Shown here one piece after another: positions 17,134 through 26,360 of a stretch of 64,000 nt of DNA. The translations under genes and the position numbers were made by a program. Source of the stretch: QYOJ01 sp043810345 (GTDB taxonomy: Bacteria; Bacteroidota; Bacteroidia; Bacteroidales; FEN-979); the NCBI GenBank assembly GCA_043810345.1, contig JBDROF010000062.1, forward strand, positions 1-64,000, read 5' to 3'. Numbering within the stretch: position 1 is the first letter of the stretch; each line of letters starts with the position of its first letter. Below the pieces are notes generated by a model, which was given only the letters and a program-made list of their open reading frames with translations, did not search any database and was not told the DNA's origin.

Positions 17134-18684
17134 TTATTCTATAATCATTTTCCGTTTCAGCGCCTGCTCGCTGCAGGTCAGTGAGAAATAATAAAATCCG
17201 GGGGATAGTCGGTAGGAAGCGGCATCAAACCGTTCGATATACTTCCCGGGAGCATGGAATTTATCTTCCACTATGGTGGCCACTTCCCGTCCGTAGATGT
17301 CGTAGATCTTCAGGGTAACCGTAGAGGATTCATGTATCTTATAAGGGAAGTGGGTAACCTCCCTGACCGGATTCGGAAAATTCTGCTCCAGTGAAAGTAA
17401 AGCCGGGGTTTGGCGACCGGGCATGATTCCTACGCTGGTGGAATCGATCAGAGCGGTCCAAATACTTAAATTCCCACCCTCGAGACGGGTCCATATCGGG
17501 CGGATGATCCCGTTATGGGCCGAGATGTTTGTGTAGTCGCCGAAAAACACCGATGATGTAGGAATGAATGGGGACTCACTGATCTTTACATTGTTAAATG
17601 TCTCACCTCCATCTTTGGATATAGCCAGGTAAACATCCGTCAGGTTGTTGGTGTAATTCCTCCGGTCGTAGAAGACGAAATAGAGGGTCCCGGTCGTTTG
17701 GTCGATGTCCATCCAGGTGAAGAACTGCTGTTTCCCTGCAGGATCATCATTCACGCGGATGATGTCACTCCAGGTTTCACCTCCATCATCGGACTTTACC
17801 AGCCATACATCTGTATTATCCAAACCGTTTCGCTGATCCGACCAGTTGATGTAGATCCGTCCATGATAGGGTCCTCCGCTTAGGTCACAGCAGGTAATAG
17901 GCAGGCCATTGGCCCGGAAGATCCCGGGGATGGCGTAATCCCAGCCGCCTGGGATGTCGGAAACAAATATGTTTTCAGCCGGCCAGGTGATACCCTGATC
18001 CAGGGATTTGGTAAAAACCAGTCCGAGCGGACCGGCCCATGAGGTGTAGATCTCTCCGTTGGGTCCCAGTGCAGGAACCGCCCCTTCCACGGTGTTATCA
18101 CTGTCGATACAGTCACCTGCCACCTTGTTGATCCGGACTGCATCGCTCCAACTTTCCCCGCCATCCGTCGACCTTGAAAAACGGATGATCGAGCTGTCCG
18201 TCGGGTTGCTGCTCCCGTAATCATCAAACTGGGTCCAGGTGACGTATAGGTAGTTGTTGGCAGGATCCACGATGCCCCATTCCTTGTCCTGGGCCTTGGT
18301 GCCATCAAGCCCCATGTAACTGCCGTCATTCCATGTCAGACCCCCATCTGTGGTCTTCTGGCAAACGATGCGGTCGATCCAGTTCCCGCTGGCAGGATTA
18401 GAAAGGTGAAAAAAATAGAAATGGCCGCTGGTATCCACAATGATGCATGGATCTCCCCATACGCCATAGCTGGATGAAAGTACCCCCTGGGTCCAGGAAA
18501 CCCCACCATCATTGGAATAGTAATAGATGTTAATATTTGCCCCGGCGATCATCTGATCTGTATTGTAAGGATTGATCATAATTGAAGGCTCTTCGGGGTA
18601 AAACTGATTGCCGATCATCACATTCTGGTACTGGCCAGAGACGACCAGGGGGATAAGTAAAATTATAAATAACAGGGAGCGCAT
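17134..18684 (-). CDS. Secreted Asp-box (sialidase-like BNR) protein with T9SS sorting domain
   Basis: 516 residues. A signal peptide (1-17) is followed by at least six Asp-box motifs (SNDGGVSW, TTDGGLTW, STDGGESW, SLDQGITW, SDDGGETW, SKDGGETF), the fold signature of sialidase-type beta-propellers. The arginine triad of true sialidases was not identified, so enzymatic activity is not claimed. The C-terminal 80 residues form a T9SS type A sorting domain (LEQNFPNPVREVTHFPYKI, then LKIYDIYGREVATIV, ending LKRKMIIE). It is a surface or secreted propeller protein of unknown ligand. Confidence 0.85.
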   Translation of the reverse strand: MRSLLFIILLIPLVVSGQYQNVMIGNQFYPEEPSIMINPYNTDQMIAGANINIYYYSNDGGVSWTQGVLSSSYGVWGDPCIIVDTSGHFYFFHLSNPASGNWIDRIVCQKTTDGGLTWNDGSYMGLDGTKAQDKEWGIVDPANNYLYVTWTQFDDYGSSNPTDSSIIRFSRSTDGGESWSDAVRINKVAGDCIDSDNTVEGAVPALGPNGEIYTSWAGPLGLVFTKSLDQGITWPAENIFVSDIPGGWDYAIPGIFRANGLPITCCDLSGGPYHGRIYINWSDQRNGLDNTDVWLVKSDDGGETWSDIIRVNDDPAGKQQFFTWMDIDQTTGTLYFVFYDRRNYTNNLTDVYLAISKDGGETFNNVKISESPFIPTSSVFFGDYTNISAHNGIIRPIWTRLEGGNLSIWTALIDSTSVGIMPGRQTPALLSLEQNFPNPVREVTHFPYKIHESSTVTLKIYDIYGREVATIVEDKFHAPGKYIERFDAASYRLSPGFYYFSLTCSEQALKRKMIIE

Positions 18685-18784
18685 GATAATAATGGTTCAG
18701 AAATACAAAGTTACATAAAGTTGGATACAAACTGACACTTCAACTTAATCTCTCTTCAGTTCGCTTTGAATGTTGACTCGCCTG

Positions 18785-18813
18785 GCTTGACTGCAGGCTT
18801 GTTACAAGCAGTG
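18785..18813. other. Short inverted-repeat segment after the lipoprotein gene
   Basis: On the minus strand, six bases after the lipoprotein stop codon comes TTGTAACAAGCCTGCAG. The TTGTAAC word (18801-18807) resembles TTATAAC after the next AT-rich gene upstream (19417-19423). This hints at a common boundary sequence, possibly an integron-attC-like or other recombination end. Weak evidence alone. Confidence 0.3.
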
Positions 18814-19278
18814 CTAATTCTTCGTTGTTTCAAAAATCACACTCCAACCATTAGGTAATTTTGGAACGGCCACCCAGTTGTATGAGCAATCGAGTTTTTT
18901 ACATGCTCCGCATTCTTTCACAATAACTTTATAATAATATTGGTTCTCATTTTGAAGTTGAATAACTTCCCTGATAAATTTTACTTCACATTGACCATCT
19001 GCATAAAGTCCAAGTACCGTAAATGAATTGAAATCAATGGTTGGAAGTGCACATTGGAGTTGTCCTGTCAAGGGATCTGAAAATGTTTGTTGAAAAATTG
19101 AATCATTGTCTATTATAAAGCTTTGTTTACTAATCCTTGGTTCACAGGCAATAAGAATCGAACTATTTATTATTCCTAGATTTTTATCTTCTCCTGAGCA
19201 TTTAGGATCTTTCGAACAATTACTTGCTAATCCTAGGTATAGTAGTGTAATAACAAAAAGTAGCGAATATGTTTTCAT
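18814..19278 (-). CDS. Small lipoprotein of unknown function
   Basis: 154 residues. A lipoprotein signal peptide with lipobox LASNC (Cys21) is followed by a soluble domain with several cysteines (CSGEDK, LIACEPR, QLQCALP, DGQCEV, KECGACKKLDC). No family recognised. It is AT-rich compared with its neighbours and lies next to another AT-rich gene, which suggests acquisition by transfer. Long inverted-repeat sequence separates it from the upstream gene. Confidence 0.7.
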   Translation of the reverse strand: MKTYSLLFVITLLYLGLASNCSKDPKCSGEDKNLGIINSSILIACEPRISKQSFIIDNDSIFQQTFSDPLTGQLQCALPTIDFNSFTVLGLYADGQCEVKFIREVIQLQNENQYYYKVIVKECGACKKLDCSYNWVAVPKLPNGWSVIFETTKN

Positions 19279-19304
19279 TCTTTTTAGTATTGTTTAAACG
19301 GTTT

Positions 19305-19423
19305 GCGCTATGAATAGTTGCCGATTGCGGAGTACGTTCCTGTTCAGTTGCACTGAACTTGAAGCAAGCTACGACCCTTGAATACCCCACAGATCCGGCA
19401 ATTATTTTTTGTGCGTGTTATAA
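19305..19423. other. Long imperfect inverted repeat between two AT-rich genes
   Basis: Outer arms at 19305-19323 and 19396-19414 match at 14 of 19 positions, and the last six bases (TTGCCG against CGGCAA) are perfect. An inner perfect hairpin, GTTCAGT-TGC-ACTGAAC, lies at 19342-19358. GTTATAA follows at 19417-19423, just beside the stop codon of the membrane-protein gene. The nested-stem layout is reminiscent of integron attC sites, but the canonical GTTRRRY box is not clear. Confidence 0.4.
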
Positions 19424-19431
19424 GCCGAATT

Positions 19432-20832
19432 TCATGTGAATATCCAACCATTGCTAAAAAAAGTATTTAATAAATAAGCATTCCATATGGTATTCAATAC
19501 AATTAGTACTAACATGATCACTATTTGAGTTGGCTGGGAAATTATATTTTTTATGATAATGAACAAACCTGTCACAATAAACATATATAGACCAAAAAAC
19601 GAAAACTGCATTCTCCCACCTCCGTAATCTACAAAATTCAGAAATAGGATTAGAAAAAGGTTTAAAATAATAAAAAGTAAAACAAATATTTTTACCGGTT
19701 TTTCGAATAAATAATTGAGTAAAGCCAATACGGCTATGTAAAAGAGAGGGGAAGCTAAAGTGAATCTGAAAAAACTATGTAAATTTCCTCCTGAAGTTAT
19801 TAGTGTAAAAATAAAAATTCCCATTAAATAGAAAATAGAAATTAAAAATAAATACTCTATGTTATAATTTTTTATTTTCAGAATAAATTCACGTATAGCG
19901 ATTTTATTCCATTTAATAAACAAAAACAAGACAAATAGCATAACAGGTAAGCATACAAAGAAAATAGCAAAAGAAGACAGACCAAACCCTTCAACAGACC
20001 AGTCTGTGATGCCTTTAATTAGTCGAACTTCTCCTGCCCAATATTTTTGAGCTTCTATCAATGCAGTCCAGGAGTCAGAATATAAGTATTGAATAAATAT
20101 AGCACAGAAATATCCAATTAAAAATGGTAAAGATTTAAAAATTATTTCATTTATCAATAAACGGTAATTCCTGTTTTTAATGAGAATTATTAATTCAGCC
20201 AACATAATTGCAACAAGAATAAAAACGGTAGCGGGTCTCACCATCGACAATAGAAAACTACCTACAACAAACATCCAATATTTCTTTTTTATTATTCCAA
20301 TTGCAGCCACCGTCATTGTAAACAAGAACAGAGCCTCGGTATAGGGTATATAATAGATGATAGTAGAGGGAAGGGTAATAAGAATAGAATAAGTGACCAA
20401 TTTATTTGGTATTGTTGTTTTTAATAAAAACATCACAAGAAACGCAATTGATATAATAAAGAGAAAGTAGTTAATAATAGAAATACCTATGGGCGTACTA
20501 TTTGTTATTTTCCAAAGAATCGGAAAAAGAGGGAAAAAGGCAGCTCTTACTTTGCCATAGCATTCATTCTCAGTCTTATACATTCTTTCACTAATACATT
20601 TGTATATTCCAGCATCCCAAGTTTCAAAATTGTCATTTTTTATCTGAAGAAATGGTTTAGATGTTTTTTTAATTTCATAATTGTCCCACCCTCCAATTCT
20701 TTCATAGTTTTCTGAAATCACACCAAGGGTATTATGGTAAATTTTATCATTTTGAAGCAGTTTGAATACTCCTCCAAATAAAAAAAAGTTTAGTATCCCA
20801 ATACTAATTAAATATGTGAATTGTTTTTTCAT
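19432..20832 (-). CDS. PIG-V-like multispanning membrane glycosyltransferase
   Basis: 466 residues, about 10-12 membrane segments. The first periplasmic loop contains FETWDAGIYKCISERMY and later AAFFPLFPILWK. This is the WDAxxY...AFFPLYP pattern of PIG-V-like mannosyltransferases, which use polyprenyl-phosphate sugars. The acceptor is unknown. It is strongly AT-rich compared with flanking genes, and flanked on both sides by inverted repeats (19305-19423 and 20853-20872). It is likely horizontally acquired. Confidence 0.65.
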   Translation of the reverse strand: MKKQFTYLISIGILNFFLFGGVFKLLQNDKIYHNTLGVISENYERIGGWDNYEIKKTSKPFLQIKNDNFETWDAGIYKCISERMYKTENECYGKVRAAFFPLFPILWKITNSTPIGISIINYFLFIISIAFLVMFLLKTTIPNKLVTYSILITLPSTIIYYIPYTEALFLFTMTVAAIGIIKKKYWMFVVGSFLLSMVRPATVFILVAIMLAELIILIKNRNYRLLINEIIFKSLPFLIGYFCAIFIQYLYSDSWTALIEAQKYWAGEVRLIKGITDWSVEGFGLSSFAIFFVCLPVMLFVLFLFIKWNKIAIREFILKIKNYNIEYLFLISIFYLMGIFIFTLITSGGNLHSFFRFTLASPLFYIAVLALLNYLFEKPVKIFVLLFIILNLFLILFLNFVDYGGGRMQFSFFGLYMFIVTGLFIIIKNIISQPTQIVIMLVLIVLNTIWNAYLLNTFFSNGWIFT

Positions 20833-20852
20833 AATTTGGTTAACAGATTGGC

Positions 20853-20872
20853 TATACGCTATATGGCGTATA
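20853..20872. other. Inverted repeat upstream of the PIG-V-like gene
   Basis: Seven-base arms TATACGC and GCGTATA around a six-base spacer, 20 bp before the gene start. The remaining gap up to the M14 peptidase gene (20873-21055) shows only AT-rich sequence and a possible -7 box TAAGTTTG at 21029-21036. Confidence 0.4.
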
Positions 20873-21055
20873 CTTTTATTTAGGATCCTCTTCCCTCCTT
20901 CACTCGCTCCTTCATTAAACTTTTCTCAAATATAAAAAATACCTGGATGCAAAATACATAAATATACTTCATGAATTCATCCGTTCCGGTTCCACCGGTA
21001 GCAGTTAAAACCAAACTGAAATTTTCCGTAAGTTTGGATTCTTAATCCCTGCTTT

Positions 21056-22894
21056 ATGAAAATATTCCTGCCTTTTATTCTTCTCTGTTTCATGAGTCTC
21101 AGCGTATCTGCACAAGATGAATGGCAAACCTATTTTGAGCAGTCGGGCGGAACACGCACTCCCCGGTATGCCCAAACCATCGATTATTGCCATAAACTGG
21201 CGGAAGCCTCCCCAATGATCCGCTTTACTTTCTTCGGGATCAGTCCCCAGGGAAGAAAATTGCCGTTGCTCATCATCGATAAAGAGGGGCTGCAGGATCC
21301 TGCAGCCATCAAAGCCACTGGCCGGTTGGTTCTCCTGATTCAGGCCTGCATCCATCCTGGGGAGTCCGAAGGGAAAGATGCCGGATTGATTCTGATCCGG
21401 GATCTGGTTACCCCTACCCCACCCCCTAACCCCCTCCCCAAAGAGGGAAGGGAAATGTTGACCAATCCACCATCATTGTCATTGGGAGAAGCGGATCGAC
21501 GAAGCAACAGCATCCAACATCTTCTTGACCACGTCTCCATCCTCTTCATCCCGATCTTCAACGTGGATGGGCATGAGCGGTTCGGAACATATAACCGGAT
21601 CAACCAGAACGGACCGGAAGAGATGGGCTGGAGGGTCACAGCCACCAACCTGAATCTCAACCGCGATTACCTGAAGGCGGATGCCCCGGAGATGAAGGCC
21701 TGGCTGAACATGTACAACCGGTGGGAGCCTGATTTCTTCATCGACATCCACACCACCGATGGGGCCGATTACCAGTATGTCCTGACCTATATGATGGAGA
21801 CGCTGGGTCAGATGGATCCGGGCCTGACAACCTGGTGCGATTCGGTATTCCTCCCTGCCTGGACCACCGATATGGAATCGGCAGGATATCCTGTATTCCC
21901 CTATGTGCAGTTCAGGCGGTGGCATGATCCGAAGAGCGGTTTGGAAAGGGAGGTTGCCCCCCCCATGCTTTCACAGGGATATGTAGCGTTGCGTAACCGA
22001 ACAGGACTGCTCATCGAGACCCACATGCTGAAACCCTATAGATTGCGGGTGGAAGCTTCGTACCAGTGCCTGGTTGCCACGCTGAAGATCCTTAACACCC
22101 GGTACCGGGAGCTGAAAAAACTGAATGAAGCAGCTGATGCATTTGTCCAGTCGCCGAAGTTTCGGGCTGACCCTTTCACCCTGCGGTTTGACCTCTCCTC
22201 CGCCGACAGCATCATGGTCCCCTTTAAAGGAGTCAGGTACGATACCATCCGCAGTGAACTAACAGGGGGTTTCTGGTATAACTACAGTTCAATCCCGGAA
22301 ACCTTCACGATTCCACTGTTCGGGAGATCTGTTTCGGCAGAGACTGTCATGATACCTGAAGCCTATGTCATACCGGTGGAATGGCAGGAGGTGATCGCTA
22401 TATTGAAGCTGCATGGCATCCGGATGAATGAGCTCGTAAGGGATACCACCATCCGGGTGACCGCTTACAAATTCCAGGATCCCCGCTGGCGTTCCTCGCC
22501 GTATGAGGGACGGCATCCGCTGACCAATATTGAGTATACTTCCTTCACGGAAGGGAGGGTGTTTCCTGCCGGTTCGGTCATCATTGAAACAGCCCAGCCG
22601 GCAGCCAGGGTGATCGTTCAACTGCTGGAACCGAAAGGGAACGGCTCCCTGCTTTACTGGGGGTTTTTCGATCCCATTTTTGAACAGAAGGAATATTTTG
22701 AGTTTTATGTGATGGAACCCCTGGCCCGACAGATGTTGGAGGAAGATCCGGATCTGCGGCATGCCTTTGAGGAGCAGAAAGCCGCCGACAGCAGCTTCAG
22801 CAACAACCAGTGGCAGGTACTGAACTGGTTCCTGGATCATACACCCTATGCCGATACGCGCAAGATGGTCTATCCGGTGGGGAGGATAGAATGA
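21056..22894 (+). CDS. Secreted M14-family zinc carboxypeptidase
   Basis: 612 residues with a signal peptide (about 1-19, ending VSAQ). Zinc-ligand motif HPGE is in QACIHPGESEGKDAG. The substrate-binding stretch NLNRDYLKADAPEM and the third zinc ligand in FFIDIHTTDG follow. It removes residues from peptides in the periplasm or outside. Residues about 119-148 (rich in proline, ...PNPLPKEGREM...) are an insertion encoded by a GC-rich dispersed repeat (21411-21499), placed between RDLVTP and NSIQHLLDHVSILFIP. A -7 box TAAGTTTG lies at 21029-21036. Specificity is not assigned. Confidence 0.88.
   Translation: MKIFLPFILLCFMSLSVSAQDEWQTYFEQSGGTRTPRYAQTIDYCHKLAEASPMIRFTFFGISPQGRKLPLLIIDKEGLQDPAAIKATGRLVLLIQACIHPGESEGKDAGLILIRDLVTPTPPPNPLPKEGREMLTNPPSLSLGEADRRSNSIQHLLDHVSILFIPIFNVDGHERFGTYNRINQNGPEEMGWRVTATNLNLNRDYLKADAPEMKAWLNMYNRWEPDFFIDIHTTDGADYQYVLTYMMETLGQMDPGLTTWCDSVFLPAWTTDMESAGYPVFPYVQFRRWHDPKSGLEREVAPPMLSQGYVALRNRTGLLIETHMLKPYRLRVEASYQCLVATLKILNTRYRELKKLNEAADAFVQSPKFRADPFTLRFDLSSADSIMVPFKGVRYDTIRSELTGGFWYNYSSIPETFTIPLFGRSVSAETVMIPEAYVIPVEWQEVIAILKLHGIRMNELVRDTTIRVTAYKFQDPRWRSSPYEGRHPLTNIEYTSFTEGRVFPAGSVIIETAQPAARVIVQLLEPKGNGSLLYWGFFDPIFEQKEYFEFYVMEPLARQMLEEDPDLRHAFEEQKAADSSFSNNQWQVLNWFLDHTPYADTRKMVYPVGRIE
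21411..21499. repeat. CCCCTCCCC-type repeat translated inside the M14 peptidase
   Basis: A C-rich stretch (ACCCCTACCCCACCCCCTAA, then CCCCCTCCCCAAAGAGGGAA) is read in frame as a proline-rich insertion. It resembles the GC-box at 30191-30271, which encodes PPQPSPSRGG. In both genes the insertion falls between conserved blocks. Confidence 0.7.
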
Positions 22895-22978
22895 GGGAAG
22901 AAGGAAGAGGGACGTAAGAGGTGAAACGTGAAATGAGAATTTTGTATTTTGTATGACTGAATCATAAACCAAACGATT

Positions 22979-25249
22979 ATGAAAGTTATTTTATGTTTTT
23001 TTACGGTAGTGTTGCTGGTGGGATGCTCTGTGCAGCACACGCAGGAGGTGATCTCCCTGAACCAGGGATGGAAGTTTAAAACGGGCGATAGTCTTGTTTT
23101 CTTCGAACCCGGTCTGGATGATGCCACCTGGGATTCCATTCCGGTGGATAAAATCTGGGAAGAGTGCGGATACGATCCTTATGACGGATATGCCTGGTAC
23201 CGTCTTCGTTTTTTCCTCCCCTCATCGCTCAAAACCAGCGCCTCCCTGCAGGACAGCCTGCTGCTCTTCCTGGGAAAGATCAACAACTGGGACCAGACCT
23301 TTCTCAACGGAGAGATCATCGGGATCAACGGCCGGAATGTGCCCTCCGAAACGGTGATTGATACTGGTTTCCTAAATGCTCCTGTAAACTACTGGGACCT
23401 GGAACGGAGATATACCCTGGCTGCCGGAGATCCCCGCATTTTATGGGATCAGGAAAATGTCCTCGCCGTCAGGGTCTATGACCAGGGAGGCCAGGGGGGG
23501 ATCTACACCGGAAACCAGGAGACCCGGATGACCCGGATGACCGATTACCTGAAGATCGATCACAACCGGGAGCCCTTTACCTTCCACCAGGATTCACTGA
23601 AAAAACAGATCGCACTGCTAAATAAGTCTGATAACTACACTCTCACCGGGAAACTGAAGATCCGGGCCGTCAACAAACTGACCGGAACCGAATTGCTGCG
23701 CCGGGAGAAAGCGATCTCTATGGATCCGCTGGCGGAGGAGATCTTCATTGTGGCTATCCCGCAGCTGGACCAGTCGGCCCTCTTTACCTACAGGTTTGAG
23801 ATTGGGGATGAAGAACCCCTTATAGCCACCGAAGAGAGTCCTTATATCTGCACCCCGACACCACCTGCCGTACCCCGTATCAATGGGGCTTCCGTGTTTG
23901 GTTGTCGCCCCGGTAAACCCTTCCTGTTTACCATCGCAGCTACCGGTGAACGGCCGGTGAAGTTTGCCGCCACCGGACTTCCTGAGGGACTGACGCTGGA
24001 TAAGAGCACCGGGATTATTACGGGTAGGACAAGTTGGACAAGTGAATGCCAGGTTGAAATTGTAGCGACAAACAGGCACGGAGCCGATACCGGAATGTTG
24101 AAGATCGTGATCGGCGATCGGATCGCCCTCACGCCACCGATGGGGTGGAACAGCTGGAACTGCTGGGGACTGGCAGTGGATCAGGAAAAGGTGCTGGCGA
24201 CGGCCCGGGCTTTCCTTGATAAAGGGTTGATCCATCATGGGTGGACCTTTGTCAACATCGACGACGGCTGGGAGATCCCGAAAGACCAGGAGCCTAAACG
24301 GGATCGGAAGGGGACCATTCTGACCAACGAAAAATTCCCGGACATGAAAGTACTGGGCGACAGCATCCATGCCCTGGGGCTGAAGCTGGGCATCTACAGC
24401 TCTCCCGGACCGTTGACCTGTGGCGGATATACCGCCAGTTACGGCCACGAACTGCAGGATGCCCGTACCTTTGCCGGCTGGGGGGTGGATTACCTGAAAT
24501 ACGACTGGTGCTCCTACGGGAATATTGCTAAAGATACCACCCGGGATGAACGGAAAAAACCCTATTTCGTCATGCGGGATGCCTTCCGGGAGATTGATCG
24601 CGACATCGTGTACAGCCTTTGCCAGTATGGCATGAATAAGGTATGGGAGTGGGGAGAAGAGGTTGGCGGGAACCTCTGGCGGACCACCGGCGACATCACC
24701 GATACCTGGGAAAGCCTCCGGGAGATCGGATTCAACCAGGTGGAGAATGCCTCCTATGCCGGACCGGGACACTGGAACGACCCCGATATGCTGATCGTCG
24801 GATGGGTTGGCTGGGGACCCAGTCTACACCCTACCCGGCTGACCCCGGATGAACAATATACCCACATCAGCCTCTGGTGCCTTCTGTCGGCTCCGTTGCT
24901 GATCGGATGCGACCTGGACCGGTTGGATGAATTCACCCTTAACCTCCTGACCAACGACGAGGTACTGGCCCTGGATCAGTATCCGCTGGGAAAACAGGCC
25001 ACTCCATTCATCATCGAAGGCGACATCCAGGTATGGGTGAAAGAGCTTGAGGACGGCAATAAGGCCATCGGGATCTTTAACCTGGGGGAGGAGACAGTCA
25101 CCTTCCCGCTCGATCTAACGAAGACAGGCTGCCAGGAAACGGTATCCCTGAGGGATCTCTGGCGACAGAGCGACCTGGGTACCTTCACGCATAGATTCGA
25201 AACAAAGGTTCCGTCGCACGGGGTTGTACTGGTGAAAACGACCCTATGA
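22979..25249 (+). CDS. Secreted alpha-galactosidase, GH27, with N-terminal accessory domains
   Basis: 756 residues. Lipoprotein signal MKVILCFFTVVLLVGCS. Residues about 20-180 resemble a galactose-binding-like sandwich (WYRLRFFLP, NNWDQTFLNGEIIG). About 285-365 is a putative Ig domain (LPEGLTLDKSTGIITGR). The GH27 barrel starts at TPPMGWNSWNCWG. The nucleophile is Asp509 in DYLKYDWCSYG, and the acid/base is expected in GDITDTWESL. GPGHWNDPDMLIVG is also conserved. It cleaves terminal alpha-galactosides (or related alpha-glycosides). The next gene begins in its stop codon (ATGA). Confidence 0.93.
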   Translation: MKVILCFFTVVLLVGCSVQHTQEVISLNQGWKFKTGDSLVFFEPGLDDATWDSIPVDKIWEECGYDPYDGYAWYRLRFFLPSSLKTSASLQDSLLLFLGKINNWDQTFLNGEIIGINGRNVPSETVIDTGFLNAPVNYWDLERRYTLAAGDPRILWDQENVLAVRVYDQGGQGGIYTGNQETRMTRMTDYLKIDHNREPFTFHQDSLKKQIALLNKSDNYTLTGKLKIRAVNKLTGTELLRREKAISMDPLAEEIFIVAIPQLDQSALFTYRFEIGDEEPLIATEESPYICTPTPPAVPRINGASVFGCRPGKPFLFTIAATGERPVKFAATGLPEGLTLDKSTGIITGRTSWTSECQVEIVATNRHGADTGMLKIVIGDRIALTPPMGWNSWNCWGLAVDQEKVLATARAFLDKGLIHHGWTFVNIDDGWEIPKDQEPKRDRKGTILTNEKFPDMKVLGDSIHALGLKLGIYSSPGPLTCGGYTASYGHELQDARTFAGWGVDYLKYDWCSYGNIAKDTTRDERKKPYFVMRDAFREIDRDIVYSLCQYGMNKVWEWGEEVGGNLWRTTGDITDTWESLREIGFNQVENASYAGPGHWNDPDMLIVGWVGWGPSLHPTRLTPDEQYTHISLWCLLSAPLLIGCDLDRLDEFTLNLLTNDEVLALDQYPLGKQATPFIIEGDIQVWVKELEDGNKAIGIFNLGEETVTFPLDLTKTGCQETVSLRDLWRQSDLGTFTHRFETKVPSHGVVLVKTTL

Positions 25250-26187
25250 AAATCCCTATTATGAAACGGTTCATCCCAACATTGATGCTCCTGTTCTGCC
25301 TGGCGATGGTCGTTCCGGTTTCAGGACAGAACAAGGTGGCATCTGAAACCAAGAAGGATCAGAAAAAACGCGCTAAAACCGACCCATGGGCAGAGTTTGA
25401 AGAGGAGGTCGACTCCATTCCGCGCTGGGAATTCGGTCTCAACTTCGGGGCCTACTTCCCAAATAAATATTCTGCGAATTTTTACAACGGTGACTCTGGA
25501 AACGTGAATAATGTGAATTACGTGATGGCCAACAAATACTGGTATCAGGAGATCAAGCAATTGCTCAGGGCATCTGATACCGTATTTGTCTCAGGCTACC
25601 CAACCAATATGCATTACCAGGTAGCATTCACGGGTGGATTGTTTGCTAGGTTCAATTTTAACCGCAAGAATGGGATTTTCCTGGAGGCAAACTACACACA
25701 GCTAAAAGCAACCGATGCGATAACCCTGGTAGTAGATCCGCCAAGCTTTCCTACTTTTCGTGATGTCAGGACAGCGCCCATCCAGGGGAAAGAGGCCAGG
25801 GTGTTGATCAACCTTGCATACCAGCGATCCTTCCCGCTAAAATCAAAGATCTATTTTTTCCTCCAGGGAGGCGGGATGATGTGTTATACCCAGGTGGTCA
25901 AATCGGTTTTTATTGTTGAAGAGCGAGAGTACAATCTGATCGATGTATACGGTGGTCTTGGATATAACGGGTACAACAGCCAAGTTTTCAATGTCCACCA
26001 GAATGCATTTGGGTTCGGTTTATATCTTGGAGCCGGTGCAGGGCTTCCCCTGACTGAAATGTTCGGACTGGAACCCGGGTTCACCATGCAGTACTACCCT
26101 GCCAATCTGAAGGGATATCCTGATTCCAAACCCTCTTTTGCAGCGTATTTGCGTATCCTGCTGGGAGCGGGCAAGACAAGTGAATAA
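25246..26187 (+). CDS. Predicted outer-membrane beta-barrel protein
   Basis: 313 residues. Signal peptide to about residue 27 (PVSGQ), a charged linker (KKDQKKRAKTDPWAEFEEE), then alternating strands with aromatic ends (FGLNFGAYFPN, FLEANYTQL, VLINLAYQRSFP, YFFLQGGGMM), a barrel pattern. No named family. The start overlaps the galactosidase stop as ATGA. An ATG at 25261 is an equally good signal-peptide start. It probably shares a transcript with the galactosidase, but no functional link is shown. Confidence 0.65.
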   Translation: MKIPIMKRFIPTLMLLFCLAMVVPVSGQNKVASETKKDQKKRAKTDPWAEFEEEVDSIPRWEFGLNFGAYFPNKYSANFYNGDSGNVNNVNYVMANKYWYQEIKQLLRASDTVFVSGYPTNMHYQVAFTGGLFARFNFNRKNGIFLEANYTQLKATDAITLVVDPPSFPTFRDVRTAPIQGKEARVLINLAYQRSFPLKSKIYFFLQGGGMMCYTQVVKSVFIVEEREYNLIDVYGGLGYNGYNSQVFNVHQNAFGFGLYLGAGAGLPLTEMFGLEPGFTMQYYPANLKGYPDSKPSFAAYLRILLGAGKTSE

Positions 26188-26208
26188 ACAATGGCCAACT
26201 GGCCCCCG

Positions 26209-26282
26209 TGGAGTATACCGGAATCGAACCGGTGACCTCTACAATGCGAATGTAGCGCTCTGGCCATCTGAGCTAATACCCC
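26209..26282 (-). tRNA. tRNA-Ala (anticodon CGC)
   Basis: A complete cloverleaf on the minus strand: acceptor GGGGTAT with ATACTCC including the alanine identity pair G3-U70, D-arm GCTC...GAGC, anticodon stem CTACA/TGTAG with loop TTCGCAT, T-arm ACCGG/CCGGT. The anticodon CGC reads GCG. Discriminator A, no encoded CCA. Confidence 0.93.
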
Positions 26283-26333
26283 TCTCCTGCAAATTTACAT
26301 GGAAAACCGGGTTTTCTATTTCCTGAAATAGAT

Positions 26334-26341
26334 TATTTTTG
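26334..26341 (+). promoter_or_regulatory. -7 box (TATTTTTG) of the DUF1846 gene
   Basis: TATTTTTG matches TAnnTTTG, 20 bp before the start codon. A TTTT stretch at 26312-26315 sits where the -33 box is expected. Confidence 0.5.
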
Positions 26342-26360
26342 GGATCTTATCCGGAACAAA

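Noticed and set aside
23618..24772. Minus-strand open frame of 384 codons
   Set aside because: Antisense shadow of the GH27 alpha-galactosidase.
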